This document shows positions 21,317 through 33,681 of a stretch of DNA of 64,000 bases, in pieces. The first letter of the stretch is position 1, and each line of letters starts with the position of its first letter. The position numbers were made by a program, and so were the translations under genes. Source of the stretch: Cavenderia fasciculata (taxonomy: Eukaryota > Evosea > Eumycetozoa > Acytosteliales > Cavenderiaceae); the NCBI RefSeq assembly GCF_000203815.1, contig NW_004457729.1, positions 496,674 to 560,673 of the forward strand, written 5' to 3'. The notes below the pieces were generated by a model, which saw only the letters and a list, made by a program, of their open reading frames with translations, was not told where the DNA came from and did no database searches.

Positions 21317-22308
21317 TATATTGATGTTATATATAAATAGAATAAATAGAATAAATAAATAAATAATATCTGGTTGTCTCTTGTCTCTCTCTCTCTCTTT
21401 GTTGTAATATATAAAATATAAATATATATAAATTATTAGTGAGGTTGAGTTTAGGTTGGTTGGTTGAGGTTGCTGTTCGATTGATTGATTGATTGATTGT
21501 TTGTTGTTTAAAAAAAGAGTATGTACTACTACACTATTATTGTAGTTGGAGGGGGTAGGGGGGGGGGGGGGACAAACTCTACCTAACTCACCACCTACTT
21601 TCCTTTTCTTTGCTTGTTTGGTTGGTTCTGTAGTGGTAAGGTTGTTACAATCTTAACTTTTTTGAATTTAATAGTTATATAGAGTTAGAGTAGTAGAATA
21701 TACTCCTTTGTATTTGAAGATGAGACGATGATTATTATTATTATTATTATTGCAATGATAGTTCTATATCTTCTATCTATCGATCGCTTCGGCTATGATG
21801 TATCAAGATTGGGTGTGTGAATACATTAATAACAATAATAACAATAATCTCTCCTCTCCCAATCAATGACACTCATGTGGTGGGTGCTTCCTTCCTTCCT
21901 TCCTTCAGCCAGAATGAGTAAAAGTAAGGTTGATTGTCAACGACTGCGAGCCATCAGCACTTTGGAATGAATAACCGCCAACCAAAAAAATATTTTTTGA
22001 ATAGGTACTAAAAACAATACCAGATCTTGGACCCTAAAAATAGGACCAAATCTACAAATAGATTCTATTTCTTGGGTGATCGATTTTCCAATCACTACAA
22101 GGGCAACTTGTTCTTAGTGTGTGAAAACAGAGAGAAAACTAGGGAAATTAGTTTTTTTAATGATTTTTAGTGATTTTAATGATTTTTAATGTTTATTAAT
22201 GATTTTTACTATATTAAGGCATGCTTTGGATAAAATTAGGATATGTTGGGAGCGAATTGGTTAAGCTTGGGAGATGTTTGTGAAGAGCTGGGGAAGATTA
22301 GGGTTTCT
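21317..22308. other. Long intergenic region with G14 run and ATGATTTTTA-like repeats
   Basis: No gene is visible. A run of 14 G lies at 21558-21571, unusual in such AT-rich DNA. Short imperfect repeats of AATGATTTTTA type occur at about 22158-22210, next to a stretch of mixed composition running into the orphan ORF. CCTT and GATT microsatellites are also present. Confidence 0.5.
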
Positions 22309-22800
22309 TTAATTGATATTAACCAAATTATTTCTAGTTGCATTCAATACCAGCATACCATTTAACACGTCTACATATCTATTCATATGTTGAATAAAAT
22401 TACCATTTTTGTACAATGTTATCCACAACATATCATGTTCATAGATGTTTAATGATATTCTCGATTCATATTCCCTAACCTTTGTGTCGCAAATGATATC
22501 CTCTTCCACTTGCATTATTGACCTTTCCATCATTCCATCTTTACCTATTCTTATACACAATTTAACTGTTTCTCCATCAATGTTTGTTGTATTTTCACCC
22601 CTTTCTTGTGTTGTTTTCCATACTAACTGTATATTATCGGTATAGATGTATCTGATAGTATCCAATTGCCTTTTCTGTTCCTTATTCAAAGTCTTTTCCC
22701 AGGGTTGTGTAGCTGCCATATTTCTAGCATAACACTGATCATAACTAACCCCACTCTCTTGATAAGCCGAAATGATACTGAGAGTGATATCACGTAGCAT
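22309..22800 (-). CDS. Orphan ORF of 163 residues
   Basis: An uninterrupted frame with ATG start (MLRDITLSIISAYQESGV) and balanced composition: few low-complexity residues, regular use of W, C, Y and charged residues (LDTIRYIYTDNIQLVWK; SRISLNIYEHDMLWITLYKN). It therefore looks like protein-coding sequence, not AT noise. Alternating hydrophobic stretches suggest beta strands. I recognise no family. It lies downstream of the RhoGEF on the same strand and ends in a region of odd composition, so it could be an orphan gene, a lineage-specific gene or a fragment of a larger lost gene. Confidence 0.5.
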   Translation of the reverse strand: MLRDITLSIISAYQESGVSYDQCYARNMAATQPWEKTLNKEQKRQLDTIRYIYTDNIQLVWKTTQERGENTTNIDGETVKLCIRIGKDGMMERSIMQVEEDIICDTKVREYESRISLNIYEHDMLWITLYKNGNFIQHMNRYVDVLNGMLVLNATRNNLVNIN

Positions 22801-22929
22801 TCATTCATACAATAAGATCTAATATTATCATAATGATCTCAAAGATAAGATTCTAATGTTCCATAAAGAATAAATATTAAATGGGTGTAGATAGATGAAT
22901 TTGTAAATGATTGAATGATTAATTAATTA

Positions 22930-22962
<33 letters not shown>

Positions 22963-22979
22963 TATTATTTATTTTTTGA

Positions 22980-25900
22980 TTAAGTTTGAATATTTTTAGA
23001 TTTCTTATTTTCAGCCATTTTAGTGATACAACTTTGGATGTGTTGGATCCACATATCCTTTGTAGTGACACCTTGAGCAATGAAACGTTTGTACTCGGAC
23101 GAGTTGTCGACACCAAACCACGACTCTGACTTGTTGTGCGATAGCTTGGTCTCAGAGGTGAGATTGTAGCAAAAGATGAATTTGTATTTGGGTTGTTTTG
23201 ATTTACGGTCCGACGAAGACGACGACGAACCAAATTTCGAAAAGTAGGACTCTTTGCCCTTTTTGTATTTACACACAACCAGCATCTGGTTGAAGAGGAA
23301 GACGTGGAGATTTTGGAGTGCCATGACACCGCCAGTGCTCTTGAGGTCCGACGAGCTACCCGTGACGGCATTGGAGAGCGTGCCCGTGACCACACCAAAC
23401 CCACTACCACTCGACGACATGTGCAGTTGTAGATCACCCTCCATAATGTAACGTAGTGATGGGTATTCCATGATATTAAAGCCAATGATCGAGTCTTGGA
23501 GTAGGGCAACTTGCGACACATTCTCAAACTCTCTACGCTTCTCGTTGACGTGGTCGGCGATCGTGTGCATCTTGGCAAGTGAGCCAACTAGCTGCGAGTG
23601 ATCGGGATGTGATGCTGGCGTGACTTTGACCATCTCCTCGAGCAACAATACGTAACGTGGGATACGCTGCACGGGGATAATGATGAGATCACGCAGTTGC
23701 TGGTTGGTGCGCTGGAAGGTGCTGTTTAAAAAGTCGGCAAACGTCGATGTCTTGCCAAACTCGTTGACGGTGGTCAGCGAGCGGTTGTACAGGTTGACAT
23801 AGGCAATGTAGCATTTCAAAAGGTCACACATCTTGAAAAAGATGTCACCAAACAGCTGCTCATAGTGCCATGGCGTCGACATACGCTCTTGCACACGCTT
23901 GAGCAGACTATTGTTAATGTTGAGAATGACCTCGATATTGTTGTACAACGACTTTACATTGTCGGGGTTGATGGCGCTGTTTCCCTCGCACATCTTGCGC
24001 AGTGGCACGAGATAGTCGTGCAAAAGAATATGCAAATTGTGAATGTATGTCTTTTCACTATTCAACATCTCTTGTGCGACACCACGACGTGTCTTTATAC
24101 GTCGGTATGCCTTGCGTGCCAAGAATGCTCTCGCCAGCGACTGCACCTTGATAATCTTTTTAAGATCGTCACGGTCAACCTGCGCATCATCGGCCAACGA
24201 GCACGAACTCGATGACAGCGTCATAGTCGATGCTGCACTACTATCAATCGTTCCATGCATCACACGTTTCTTATCTTCACGTTCCTTTCTACGACTACGT
24301 CTCTTTTCTCTTCTTTCATCTCTTTCTTCTCTTGATTCTTGTTTTTTTGATTTACGTTTATCTTTTTTAGATCCTCCCTCTTGTTCCAAAACTGTTGCCA
24401 ATGATGTGGTTGATGTTGTAGATGTAGTAGAAACAAGTGCTGGTGATGATGTTGTGGTAGTAGATGTAGAGGTTGGTTGGTCGTCTGTCGTGTCTGTGAT
24501 GACTGTTACCCCTCCTCCACCACTTACTACTACTCCTCCAATAAGATTACTATTTTCATTTGATGATACAGATACAACTACATTTTTGATGACACCGATT
24601 TTAATCTCGAGTTGATCGAGTTTGTCACCGAGTCGGTTGACACGCTCGTCTAGCTTGGCGGCGGTCTTGTTGAGCATCTCTTCATGCTCGGTCGTAATGC
24701 GTTTGAGTTCGGTCGTAAAGTTTTGTAGTATCTCCATTAAGGCGGCCTTGTCAATTAGGTTGCTATTGTCAGGTGTAGCGTTGTTTTGTTTGTTGTTGTT
24801 GTTGTTGGTGATGTGTTGGTGACGGTCATGTACCATTGGTGACGAGGTTGGTGTGATGATCACATTGTTGGCAGCCTTGTCGGGCGTACTGGTAGTCGAC
24901 TCGGACGTGCGTTTAGCAGGTGCACGCTTGATATGACGTTCGCTGCTACTGTTAAGGATCGTGCTATTTGGTGGAACTGGTACATTACCTCCACCACGAG
25001 GTAACATCCCATCAACCGATGAGGTCGACGTGTTACTACCCGTTGACGAGGTACGGGTATGTCCGCGATGATGTGATGAGACACTGACTCCACTATTACC
25101 AAGTATACTGGCAGCCTTTTGATGGTTCAAAAAGTAAGCGACATACATCATTGTGCACGACTCGTCCAACATGCCGTCGACGATGTTTTGGGGTGTGAGG
25201 AGCTGCGGGATGCCTAGCTGACGCTCGGCCGTCTCAAACACACGTTTCAGTGCGCCGACCTCATCCATACGCGCGATTTCGTCGAGGTCGATGTGCTGCG
25301 GCACCTGCTTGTGCACGAGCGATGCAAACACTTGCACGTTCTGGAACGACTTTGTAAAGTTGGTGATGGTTGGTGCAAACTGGTACTGTTCGAGCTCGCG
25401 ACGACACCACCGTAGCAGTGCCTCACGAACCGTCAGCATGTTGCTGCGTTGCGATGATTTGTAAATATCGACGTTGGACGATGCCCGACGACTGCTCATT
25501 GACAGTGGTGCACCGTCTGATGATGCAGCAGCAGCCGACTCGATCCAGTCTGATCCAGCCGACACTACCACCTGCTCAAAGTCATCGTCACACAGATACT
25601 GGTGGATGTGGAACTTGGAGATGATACGCCATACTAGTGCCAACGTCATCTTGGTGTGTTTGTCGACAAGATTCTCTGGTCGAAAGTTGACGAGGTTGAT
25701 GCCGTATCGGTCGACCAGGTTCAACGCCAGCTGCACGTTGGACAGCTGCTGAAACCTGTTCTTTGGTTTGTTAATGTGGTTGATCGTATCGCTCGTCAAC
25801 ACTTCCAAGATATTTATCAAGTATACTCCATCGACAAAATCCTCAATCATGTCTACAAACACCATCTGTCTTTGTTTTAATATATTGTTTGCCCATATAG

Positions 25901-26061
25901 TATATCTACATAGAACAATATAATATATATATATATATAGATATATAGATATACCAAATGAAATAAAGTTAGAGAATGTTGTTGACATATATATCATCAT
26001 ATGATCGCCGGCGAACCACTTACACTTTCTTTTGAAGATCGGTTGACCAATCTTCGCTCAT
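22980..26061 (-). CDS. RhoGEF with two calponin-homology domains, IQ, DH and PH
   Basis: Exon 1 (26061-26024) encodes MSEDWSTDLQKK; exon 2 (25905-22980) continues VYTIWANNILKQRQ, giving 987 residues. Domains in order: CH at about 12-120 and 165-275 (REALLRWCRRELEQYQF), a coiled coil at about 398-448 (EEMLNKTAAKLDERVNRLGD), a Lys/Arg-rich stretch, an IQ motif at about 594-615 (IKVQSLARAFLARKAYRRI), a Dbl-homology domain at about 620-810 (LNSEKTYIHNLHILLHDYL; IPVQRIPRYVLLLEEMVK) and a PH domain at about 830-975. DH-PH cassettes load GTP on Rho/Rac; paired CH domains bind actin and IQ binds calmodulin, so it probably couples Rac activation to the actin cortex. The longer open frame starting at 26000 reads through the intron and gives a spurious N-terminus. 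Confidence 0.9.
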
Positions 26062-27190
26062 CTTCTCTTCTTTATATATTCGATTATATATATATATATC
26101 AAAGTATATATATAAAACTAAACTAATCTATTGTACAACAAGAAGTAGAAGAAAAGGATGAAGTAGAAGGAAGTATGAGGATTGTACGTATTGTCTCTCT
26201 CTCTCGCTTTCTCTTTCTCTTTCTCTTTCTCTTTGAGTTACTATATACTACACAAATAAATAAAGAGTCGGTTGGTTGGTTGGTTGGTTGATTGTGATTG
26301 TGATTGAATACTGTTACAAATATTGGGTACTGATAATAATAGGGTGGACGACAATAATAATAGCGGGTAGCAGGTTTTGACTTTATGATCAGTTTTTAAA
26401 ACAACAAAAATTTTAAAAAAAGGTGTGGATCAACGACGAGATTTGGAGGTTAAAAATCGATCCACCTTACTTTTATACTTTATTCCAAAGTACCATAAAT
26501 ACGAACATTCTCGCAGGCGAGAGTTCATTTCATTTCATCAACCCGAACAGAAAGTAGAAAATAAAAATAATAAAATAATAATATTAATAATAATAATAAT
26601 AAAATATTATCAATCATCCACCTGATCAAATTCCAGGTATCTCTCATCCCCCTACCACCACCATCACTACAAATCATAGTGCTATGAATTTTACAATAGA
26701 CTGGAAGGGAAAAGTATTCAATTGAATATATATATATATTTTTAATAATAAAAAATAAAACTAAAATGGTATCTATCCATCCTTCTGAAAAATTCATTCT
26801 TTCTTCATTCACTCACTCTGCACTCACCATACTCAGCCGGCTGAGTTTTGAGAGACCATACGCGTTCATTTCATTCCCCACCACAACCACAAAGTTAATA
26901 AGAATGGATGAGTGTGAGCAAGAAGAAGAAGAAAAAAAGGCTTATTTGGGGCAATGACAACCCCCCATTAATTAAAATTAAATTATTAATCATAAAACAA
27001 CAAACACCAACATAGGCAGATGGAAAAGCATATTTTAATATATATATATATTGATTGTGTGTACTCTTACTCACTCTCACACAAGGTAGTAGAAGTAGTA
27101 GTATTATTATATTACATAAGATAGATTAGATAGATAGAGATAGAGATTGAAGTTTAATAATAAAAAGATAGACAGATAGAAAGATAGATA
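26062..27190. promoter_or_regulatory. Long divergent intergenic region
   Basis: This is the shared 5' region of the RhoGEF and the Q/N-rich gene. It holds CTTT/TCTC tracts (about 26198-26235), GGTT repeats (about 26270-26300) and a GATAGA-rich leader (27120-27190) just before the start codon at 27191. Short frames here show no coding character. At about 1.1 kb it is the longest gap in the window. Confidence 0.45.
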
Positions 27191-29742
27191 ATGTCAAAAG
27201 TAGTATCATCATCATCATCATCAACAACTTTGCAACATCAACCATCATCAACATCACCACCTCCACCAGTCGTTGATCAACTGTCAAATGTTGAAAATTC
27301 ATCATCCACTACCAATAAAGATGGAGGAGTAGGAGGAGAATTAAATTACTCTCGCAATCAACAACAACAACAACAACGTAGTAATAATAATAATAGTTTT
27401 AAAAATAACAAATCAAATAATAATAATAATAATAACAAGATGAACTATGGTCAACAACCAAACAACAACAACAATAATAATAATGCTAATAATAACTCAA
27501 ACTCTTCCACTGCGACAAGACCATCATACAACCAAAACAAAAAAAAGTCGGCTTCTCCATCTTTGGTTCCAATGCAAAGGGGACAAGTTGACCTGGGTGT
27601 TTATGCTACTGCTCCGATCATTAATGATTCCATCTCAAGTCATACCTCTTTTGGTGTTGTAGACATCCCTCAGACCCATACTACTACTGTTCCACCAACC
27701 ACTATTGTTGCTGCTGCTGCTGGTAATGGTACTACTATTCCATCAACAACAACAACAACAAGAGATAGAGACCGTGGATTAGGAGGAGGTGCAAGAAGAA
27801 GAGCTGGTCCAGGTGCTCATTCTCCAACCACTCCAAATCCAAAAACGTTGACAAAGATTGAAGAATCAGTTCAAACAATGACAACAACCACCACAGGAAC
27901 AAGCCAAGGTCAATCCTATGCATCTGTAGTTGCTTCGAGTACTACTCCTTCTTCCCAGTATGCAACAGGTGAATCGTCATCATTGTCGTCGTCGTCGTCA
28001 TCATCTTCATCAACTTTATCTCCACCACCACCCTTACCATTACCAATTCCAACTGGATCCATGGACAATTATCAAATTGGTAAACAACATAACAACAACA
28101 ATCCAAATTTCCAAAAGAAGAGAAATAATAATAATAATTATCATAACAACAACAACAACAACAATCCCAACAATCAAAATATGAATAGAAAACATCATGA
28201 TAATTTAAAGTATGTATAATCTAGAATAATTAATTAATTATTTAATTCAACAATTATTTATTAATTAATTATTTTTTTACTAGTAATAATATGTATGATC
28301 CAAACCGTAAACAATATCAAAACAACAAATACCATCATCACCAACACCAACACCACCAACACCACCAACACCACAACCAATACCAACAACAAAACTATCA
28401 ATCTCAACAACAACAACCCATTCAACTCCAAGATAATCAATATGCTTATATTCCAAAATCATCGTATGAATATTCAGAGGGTGGATCACCAACTCAAGAT
28501 CAATCACAAACACCAATATTATTGGATGAAGAACCAAATGATTCGAATCTTGATCAGTCAGTCCCAACATCATCCATGTCTGCTTTGAACCTTGTCAGTA
28601 GTACCAATAGTGCAACCACCACTGCCACCTCACCATCACCCCTCTCTTCATCCATTTCAACTCCACCTTCAATTGTAGAAATGCTTGAGGATTGTGCCGA
28701 TGGACAAATGTATCATGCAGTTTCAAAGTCTGATAGTTCAAATTGTCTTTTGAATTTGGGTGGTGATGGTAATACAACAATAACAACTTCTCCCTCTTCT
28801 GAAATGAATATTATTTCTTCTTCTGGTGAAGTTGTTGTCAATGACAACACTCAAAACTTGTCTCCACCACATTCTCCAACATCAACTAGAAAAGGTCAAA
28901 AGTTGAATAAAAAACAACAACATCAACAAAAACAACAAGCTCAACAACAACAAACTACTCAACAATCACAACAGTACCAACATGAACATCAAACTACTCA
29001 ACACCAACACCAACAATCATCTTATACATATTATCCACAACATCAACAACCACACCAACAACAACACTATTATCAACCTGTATATTACCAATACCCAGAC
29101 CCATCAAATGGCAATTATTACTCTCCCTATCCAACTATGTATTACAATCCATATTACAGTGATCCATATCAAAAGTATCAACAACACCAACACCAACAAC
29201 CATCTCAACAGCAACAACGTCATCAACATCAGTCATTGTCTCCAAACCAAAACCAAAACCAAAACCATCACCATCAACAACAACAGCAACAACAATATTA
29301 CATGGTTCCACAACACTATAATTATAATAATTATTATCCACAACAACAAGACAATCGTCATCTTTATTCAATGCAACAACCACAATCACCACAATCATAT
29401 TCAAATCATTATCAACAACCATCATCCCCACCACAACAACAACAACAACAGCAACAACAACCACCACCAAATGTACATAATAATAATAGATATCAAACAA
29501 ACAATGTTGAAGGTAGAAAACCAAAATACAACAAAAACTGGGATCCATCAAAGAAGGGACCAAAAACAAAGTACCAACATTATCAACAACCATATTACAA
29601 AACACAAAATGTAGGAATGGAATATGATAATAATCAAGTTGCCATTGTTGAATATCAAGAATCAAATGAATTGGACCAACAACATCAACAAAACCAACAT
29701 ATTGAAGCTGCTCCATCCATCTCTACTACAACAACAGTCTAA
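27191..29742 (+). CDS. Gln/Asn-rich, prion-like protein
   Basis: Exons 27191-28209 and 28284-29742 encode 825 residues. Nearly all of it is low complexity: Ser, Asn and Thr runs first, then Gln/His/Tyr-rich sequence after the intron (many QQ, HQH and YYQ units). Short more complex segments remain: SPSLVPMQRGQVDLGVYA, GQSYASVVAS, SIVEMLEDCADGQMYH and GRKPKYNKNWDPSKKG. The composition is like RNA-binding scaffold proteins that condense, but no RNA-binding domain is visible and I assign no function. Antisense and alternative frames here are shadows of the CAA repeats. Confidence 0.7.
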
Positions 29743-29904
29743 CTGTGTCAATTTTTTTTTGTTTAATTATTATAGTCCAAATCCTAATTATTTATAATTA
29801 AAAAAAATGTTATTATTATTATTGTTATTATTATTATACATACAAACCCTAGGTTAGTTTAGTTTTATTTTATTTATTTAATTATATTTTATTTCATTTA
29901 TTTA

Positions 29905-31129
29905 TTAATCATATGATTCTCTTGGAGGATAATTTGATTCTAAATGTTGAATATTTTGAGCCCATTTAACCATTGGTAAATCAATCATTTTACCATCGAC
30001 TTCGAAAGCACCTTTACCCATTGATTGGTTGATTTCATTTTGATCGATGATACGTGATGCGAATTGGACTTGTTTGAGGGTTGGTCGGAATGCATCACAG
30101 ATGACTTCAATCTGACCGGGATGAATAGCTTGTTTACCGTGGAATCCCATTTGAACACCTTCTTTAGCCTCCTTTCTTAGGACATCTAGGTCCTTGAAAT
30201 TGATACAAACCATATCGATTGCTTGCAATCCAAATGCAATAGCATGATTGACTACTGCACTACGAGCATACGACAATTCAGATGCTTCGGGTGTACGAGT
30301 GATACCAGTGTCGGCACAATAATCCTCTGATGCAAATACCAATGCTTCGAGCATTGATTGTTCGCCTGGAAATGCTTTGGTATGGTATTGACAAATATCC
30401 TTTAAATTAATCAATCCTATTGCAGATTCTATAGAGGCCAATAGTTTCTTTCGATCTGTGATACCATTGTATCGCATCAAATGAGTGACGTATTGGAGAT
30501 GAGCAGGTGACTCGACCTTTGGGATGAGAAAACCGTCAATATAATTTGCAATCTTTGACATTGCCTTTATATCGTCTTCCAACAATCCACTGTCCACCGA
30601 ATTAACACGAACCAATAACTCTGATTTGGAATAAGAGTCTTTTTGCACCGATCTTGCAATCTCTTCACGTGCTGCTTGTTTCATGTTTGCAGCGACACCA
30701 TCTTCAATATCCAATACTATAGTATCTATAATACCAGATAATTGAACTGCTTTTGCTACCTTTCTTTGATCATTACCAGGTACATTAAATATAACTCTTC
30801 TTAATGGTCTAAAGATAGAAAAAAAGTTAGATATATGATCATAGATAGAATGATATTTAAGAGAGATATGTTGATTTATACTTTGAATATACATTTTGAG
30901 AAAGATTAAATGATTGAGGTTTAATCATTATACTAGATGAAGTATTTGATTTGTTGGTTATATATCCATCAGACACTTCAGTATTACCATCACTACTTGT
31001 TGTACTGTATGTTCTATGTTGTTGATGTTGTGATGTTCTCAACCATCCTCTTCCTCCTACTCGATTAAACAACAAAGAGTGTTGATTACTTGTCGTCGTT
31101 GCAATACTCTGAATTGTTCTTTTGATCAT
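29905..31129 (-). CDS. clybl: Mitochondrial CoA-ester lyase, CLYBL type
   Basis: Exons 31129-30882 and 30808-29905 give 383 residues. The first 80 residues are basic and Ser/Thr-rich without early acidic residues (MIKRTIQSIATTTSNQHS), as in a mitochondrial presequence. The catalytic part follows the HpcH/HpaI aldolase (citrate lyase beta) fold: RRVIFNVPGND, LDIEDGVAANMK (metal-binding region), LLVRVNSVDSGL, LIPKVESP, GKQAIHPGQIEV and a GKGAFEVDGKMIDLPM end, matching human CLYBL along its length. CLYBL cleaves citramalyl-CoA to acetyl-CoA and pyruvate, detoxifying itaconate-derived CoA esters that damage vitamin B12. An upstream in-frame TTG exists, but the ATG at 31129 is the natural start. 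Confidence 0.9.
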
Positions 31130-31308
31130 CTTTTGTATTTGTTTAAACAATCAGACTCAGAAAACAACCCTTTATTAATTTTTGCATGCAACATGTGTTC
31201 AAATTTCTAAAACTGGAATGATTTTATTTAATTAATAAATTATTTGATTATCCTATTCTTGATTCTTTGAAAGAATATTTTAAGATAGACTTGAGAAACC
31301 TTATTTTT

Positions 31309-32237
31309 CTAGACAAGAAAATTATCTCTAATTATTATATAATGAATGAGATAGTTGAATAATCTATCAAAAAGATTTAATAATTGGGTGCACTTTCTAA
31401 AAATCTTTTCTTTCTTTGGTGGACGAGATACAAAAACTTTGGAGGTTGGATTACAAGTAATCAGTTTGCCAATAAGATTTTCATATGATTTTAATCTATC
31501 ATCTTTGTTGTTCTCTTTTAAGATCACGATAAAAAGGTTATTAAATTTTGATCAATAGTCAGAATTACATTAGTTTTTTTGCATACCCTCAATTATTGGA
31601 TTCAGGTTAAAAGGTGGGAAATCTACACCAATGTATCCAAGATTACATTTTGATAAAATAGGTTTTAGAACTTGGCTATGGATATTTTCTTCAAACCAAC
31701 TTTCATCATTTGAATGTGTAGAACAAAGGAGGAAGTTGGATGAGGCACTACCATTTGGATAAATCTATTAACAGATAAATAAGTATATTAGTTATAATTC
31801 AAGAAAATTTATAAAATATTCTTATACAAACTGTTTGTTCGATCAAGTTAAAAATATCCAATGTTTCTTGAGATATTCTACCCATTTTAATTACAAACAT
31901 GATTATATCAATTTCTTCACCCTTGAAATCTTTTTTGAGCTGATTTATAATTTCTTTGTTTGGCATTACAGGATCCCCAAATCCAATTCCATCAATAATT
32001 TTAAATTTGTTGTTGAAATGACAATTAAATGAAAGATCATTACTCTTTGAACCAAGTGGGAAGGGTGCTGTATGGTTTTGTGAATCTAGGTTGTATAGAA
32101 CATTACTAACTGTAGATTTGCCTTTTCCTACCTCTCCGAGTATCAACATTGTTTTCCTACTTAAAAAAATAACAACGTTAAAAAAAATTGATCATTCCAT
32201 TATTTTTAATGGTTTTATTGATTCATTACTTATCCAT
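31309..32237 (-). CDS. AIG1-type GTPase, copy 1
   Basis: Four exons (32237-32230, 32156-31832, 31764-31587, 31514-31309) add to 238 residues. Exon 1 is only 8 nt and completes MDKKTMLILGEVGKGKST. G1 is GEVGKGKST and G3 lies in IDGIGFGDP; VIKMGRISQETLDIFNLIEQ follows as in AIG1/GIMAP proteins. The expected G4 (TKxD) is replaced by STHSND, so nucleotide specificity may be altered. The C-terminal part is a helical, basic segment. The second intron uses the donor GTTTGT. It is divergently paired with a close relative starting 374 nt away, which suggests an inverted duplication. AIG1 GTPases are linked to immunity or membrane processes; the role here is unknown. Confidence 0.78.
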
Positions 32238-32610
32238 TGCAAATATATATATATTTTGGTAATACAAATATGAATATATCAAAAAAAATACAATATTCAT
32301 TCTTTATGTAGCTGAAATTTTTTAAAAAAAAGAAGGAATAATGAATTGATCATTGGAGATTATTAAAAATTTCAAGATACTGCCTTTCAGATAAATGATT
32401 AATTGACGAATCAGTGGACTAAAAAAAGAAAGATATAACTAGAGGGTTGTCCCCAAATACTAATAATCGACTATGTACCTGAATCTTTAAGATTAGTATT
32501 TTATCGTAATAATAATTCTGTGATGGTTGTTTCAATTTAAAAGGATGGACCAAAAGTTATTCATTATTGTTATATTTTTTGATTCAAAATTGTATACAGA
32601 TATTTCAGAG
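32238..32610. promoter_or_regulatory. Divergent promoter region of the AIG1 pair
   Basis: 373 nt separate the two start codons. The region is AT-rich without open frames. It probably drives both genes, a guess from position. Confidence 0.4.
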
Positions 32611-33559
32611 ATGGTTCAAGTGTATGTATAAATAATATATTGGATTTTAGTCAATTTAAATATCATTATTAATATTTAAGAATATTATTAAAGGATTAAA
32701 AAGAACATCTTAATAGTTGGAAAGACTGGTTGTGGAAAATCTACTATTGGAAACATTATTTTCAACAATTCTCCACACTTATTGACAACCCCATTTGCTT
32801 GTGGAAATGGTGCTGCAAGGATTACTACCTTGTTTGATAAACGTGAAAATCCAAACTTTGAAGTAATGGATAGTGTAGGTTTTGGAGATCCAGATTTCAC
32901 ACCAAAACCTATCATTCAAATGATGGACAAAGCCCTCGAGTCATTTCATCGCAATCTAGATGTGGTTATTTTCGTTGTTGGGATGGGTAGAATGTCTGAT
33001 GAAGTAATGACAATCTTTAAAATTATTCAAGAAATTGTCTGTATTTTAAAAATTAAAATTAAATTAATTAATTTTTTTATAACTTTTAAAATAATATTTT
33101 TTGTCCAGTTCTTTGGAGGTAGAATAAAACCAAATTTGTTATTATGTATTACAAATTGTGATGATCAAAACTGGGTCAAAGAAAACGAAGATGATTCCAA
33201 GTCCCTTCAACATTTATTGGAAAATTGTCAACTTGGTCACTCTATTGGTTGATTTTCCACCTATCAGCAAAAAGGAAATTCAAACGCCAAATGAACAACT
33301 CTTGGAACAAGAATATCGTCGTAAAAGGGAGTTTTCTTTTCACCTTTTAATGAACAAATTGGAAGAGTGCAATCCTGAAAGAGTTCTTGTTCCAAATGTG
33401 TTGGCTGCAGAAGCCGCCAAGGCAGGGGCAGCCAGAAAAGGAATGGATTTTTCTCAAGAGCAATTCCAAGCCGCACAAGAAACATGGTCAGCCAAAATGT
33501 GGAAAGGAATGTGTCAATGTTTTGAGAGCATGAAATCCTTTTTTATTACCCTTTTTTAA
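32611..33559 (+). pseudogene. AIG1-type GTPase, copy 2, with one frame break
   Basis: Exon 1 (32611-32621) encodes MVQ; exon 2 (32694-33036) continues VIKKNILIVGKTGCGKST, then G3 in DSVGFGDPDF and FVVGMGRMSDEVMTIF. Exon 3 (33109-33559) gives FFGGRIKPNLLLCITNCDD, whose TNCDD is the likely G4. Near 33240-33252 the frame changes: the copy-1 product reads YIGVDFPP, while here the first frame stops after LGHSIG and VDFPPISKKEIQ continues in another frame. The tail is Ala-, Glu- and Gln-rich and predicted helical. The intron donor is the rare GTCTGT, at the same place as the GTTTGT donor of copy 1. The gene is pseudogenic or carries an assembly indel; all else is intact. Confidence 0.65.
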
Positions 33560-33681
33560 AGAAAAGAATTAAATAGATTGCTTAAACACAATGTTTTACT
33601 ATGACAATGAAATTTTAATTAAATGTGTTCCAATTATCTTTCTCCTTAATTGGTTTGAAACTAATTTGCAAGATATTTGTT

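Noticed and set aside
25906-26000. Longer N-terminus of the RhoGEF reading through to 26000
   Set aside because: It translates an AT-rich intron (IYLYIYIYY); the 38-nt first exon at 26061-26024 joins in phase and completes the CH domain.
33037-33108. Retained reading through the AIG1 copy 2 intron
   Set aside because: The 72-nt stretch is open and a multiple of three, but it is AT-rich and sits where copy 1 has an intron; the flanking residues align only when it is removed.
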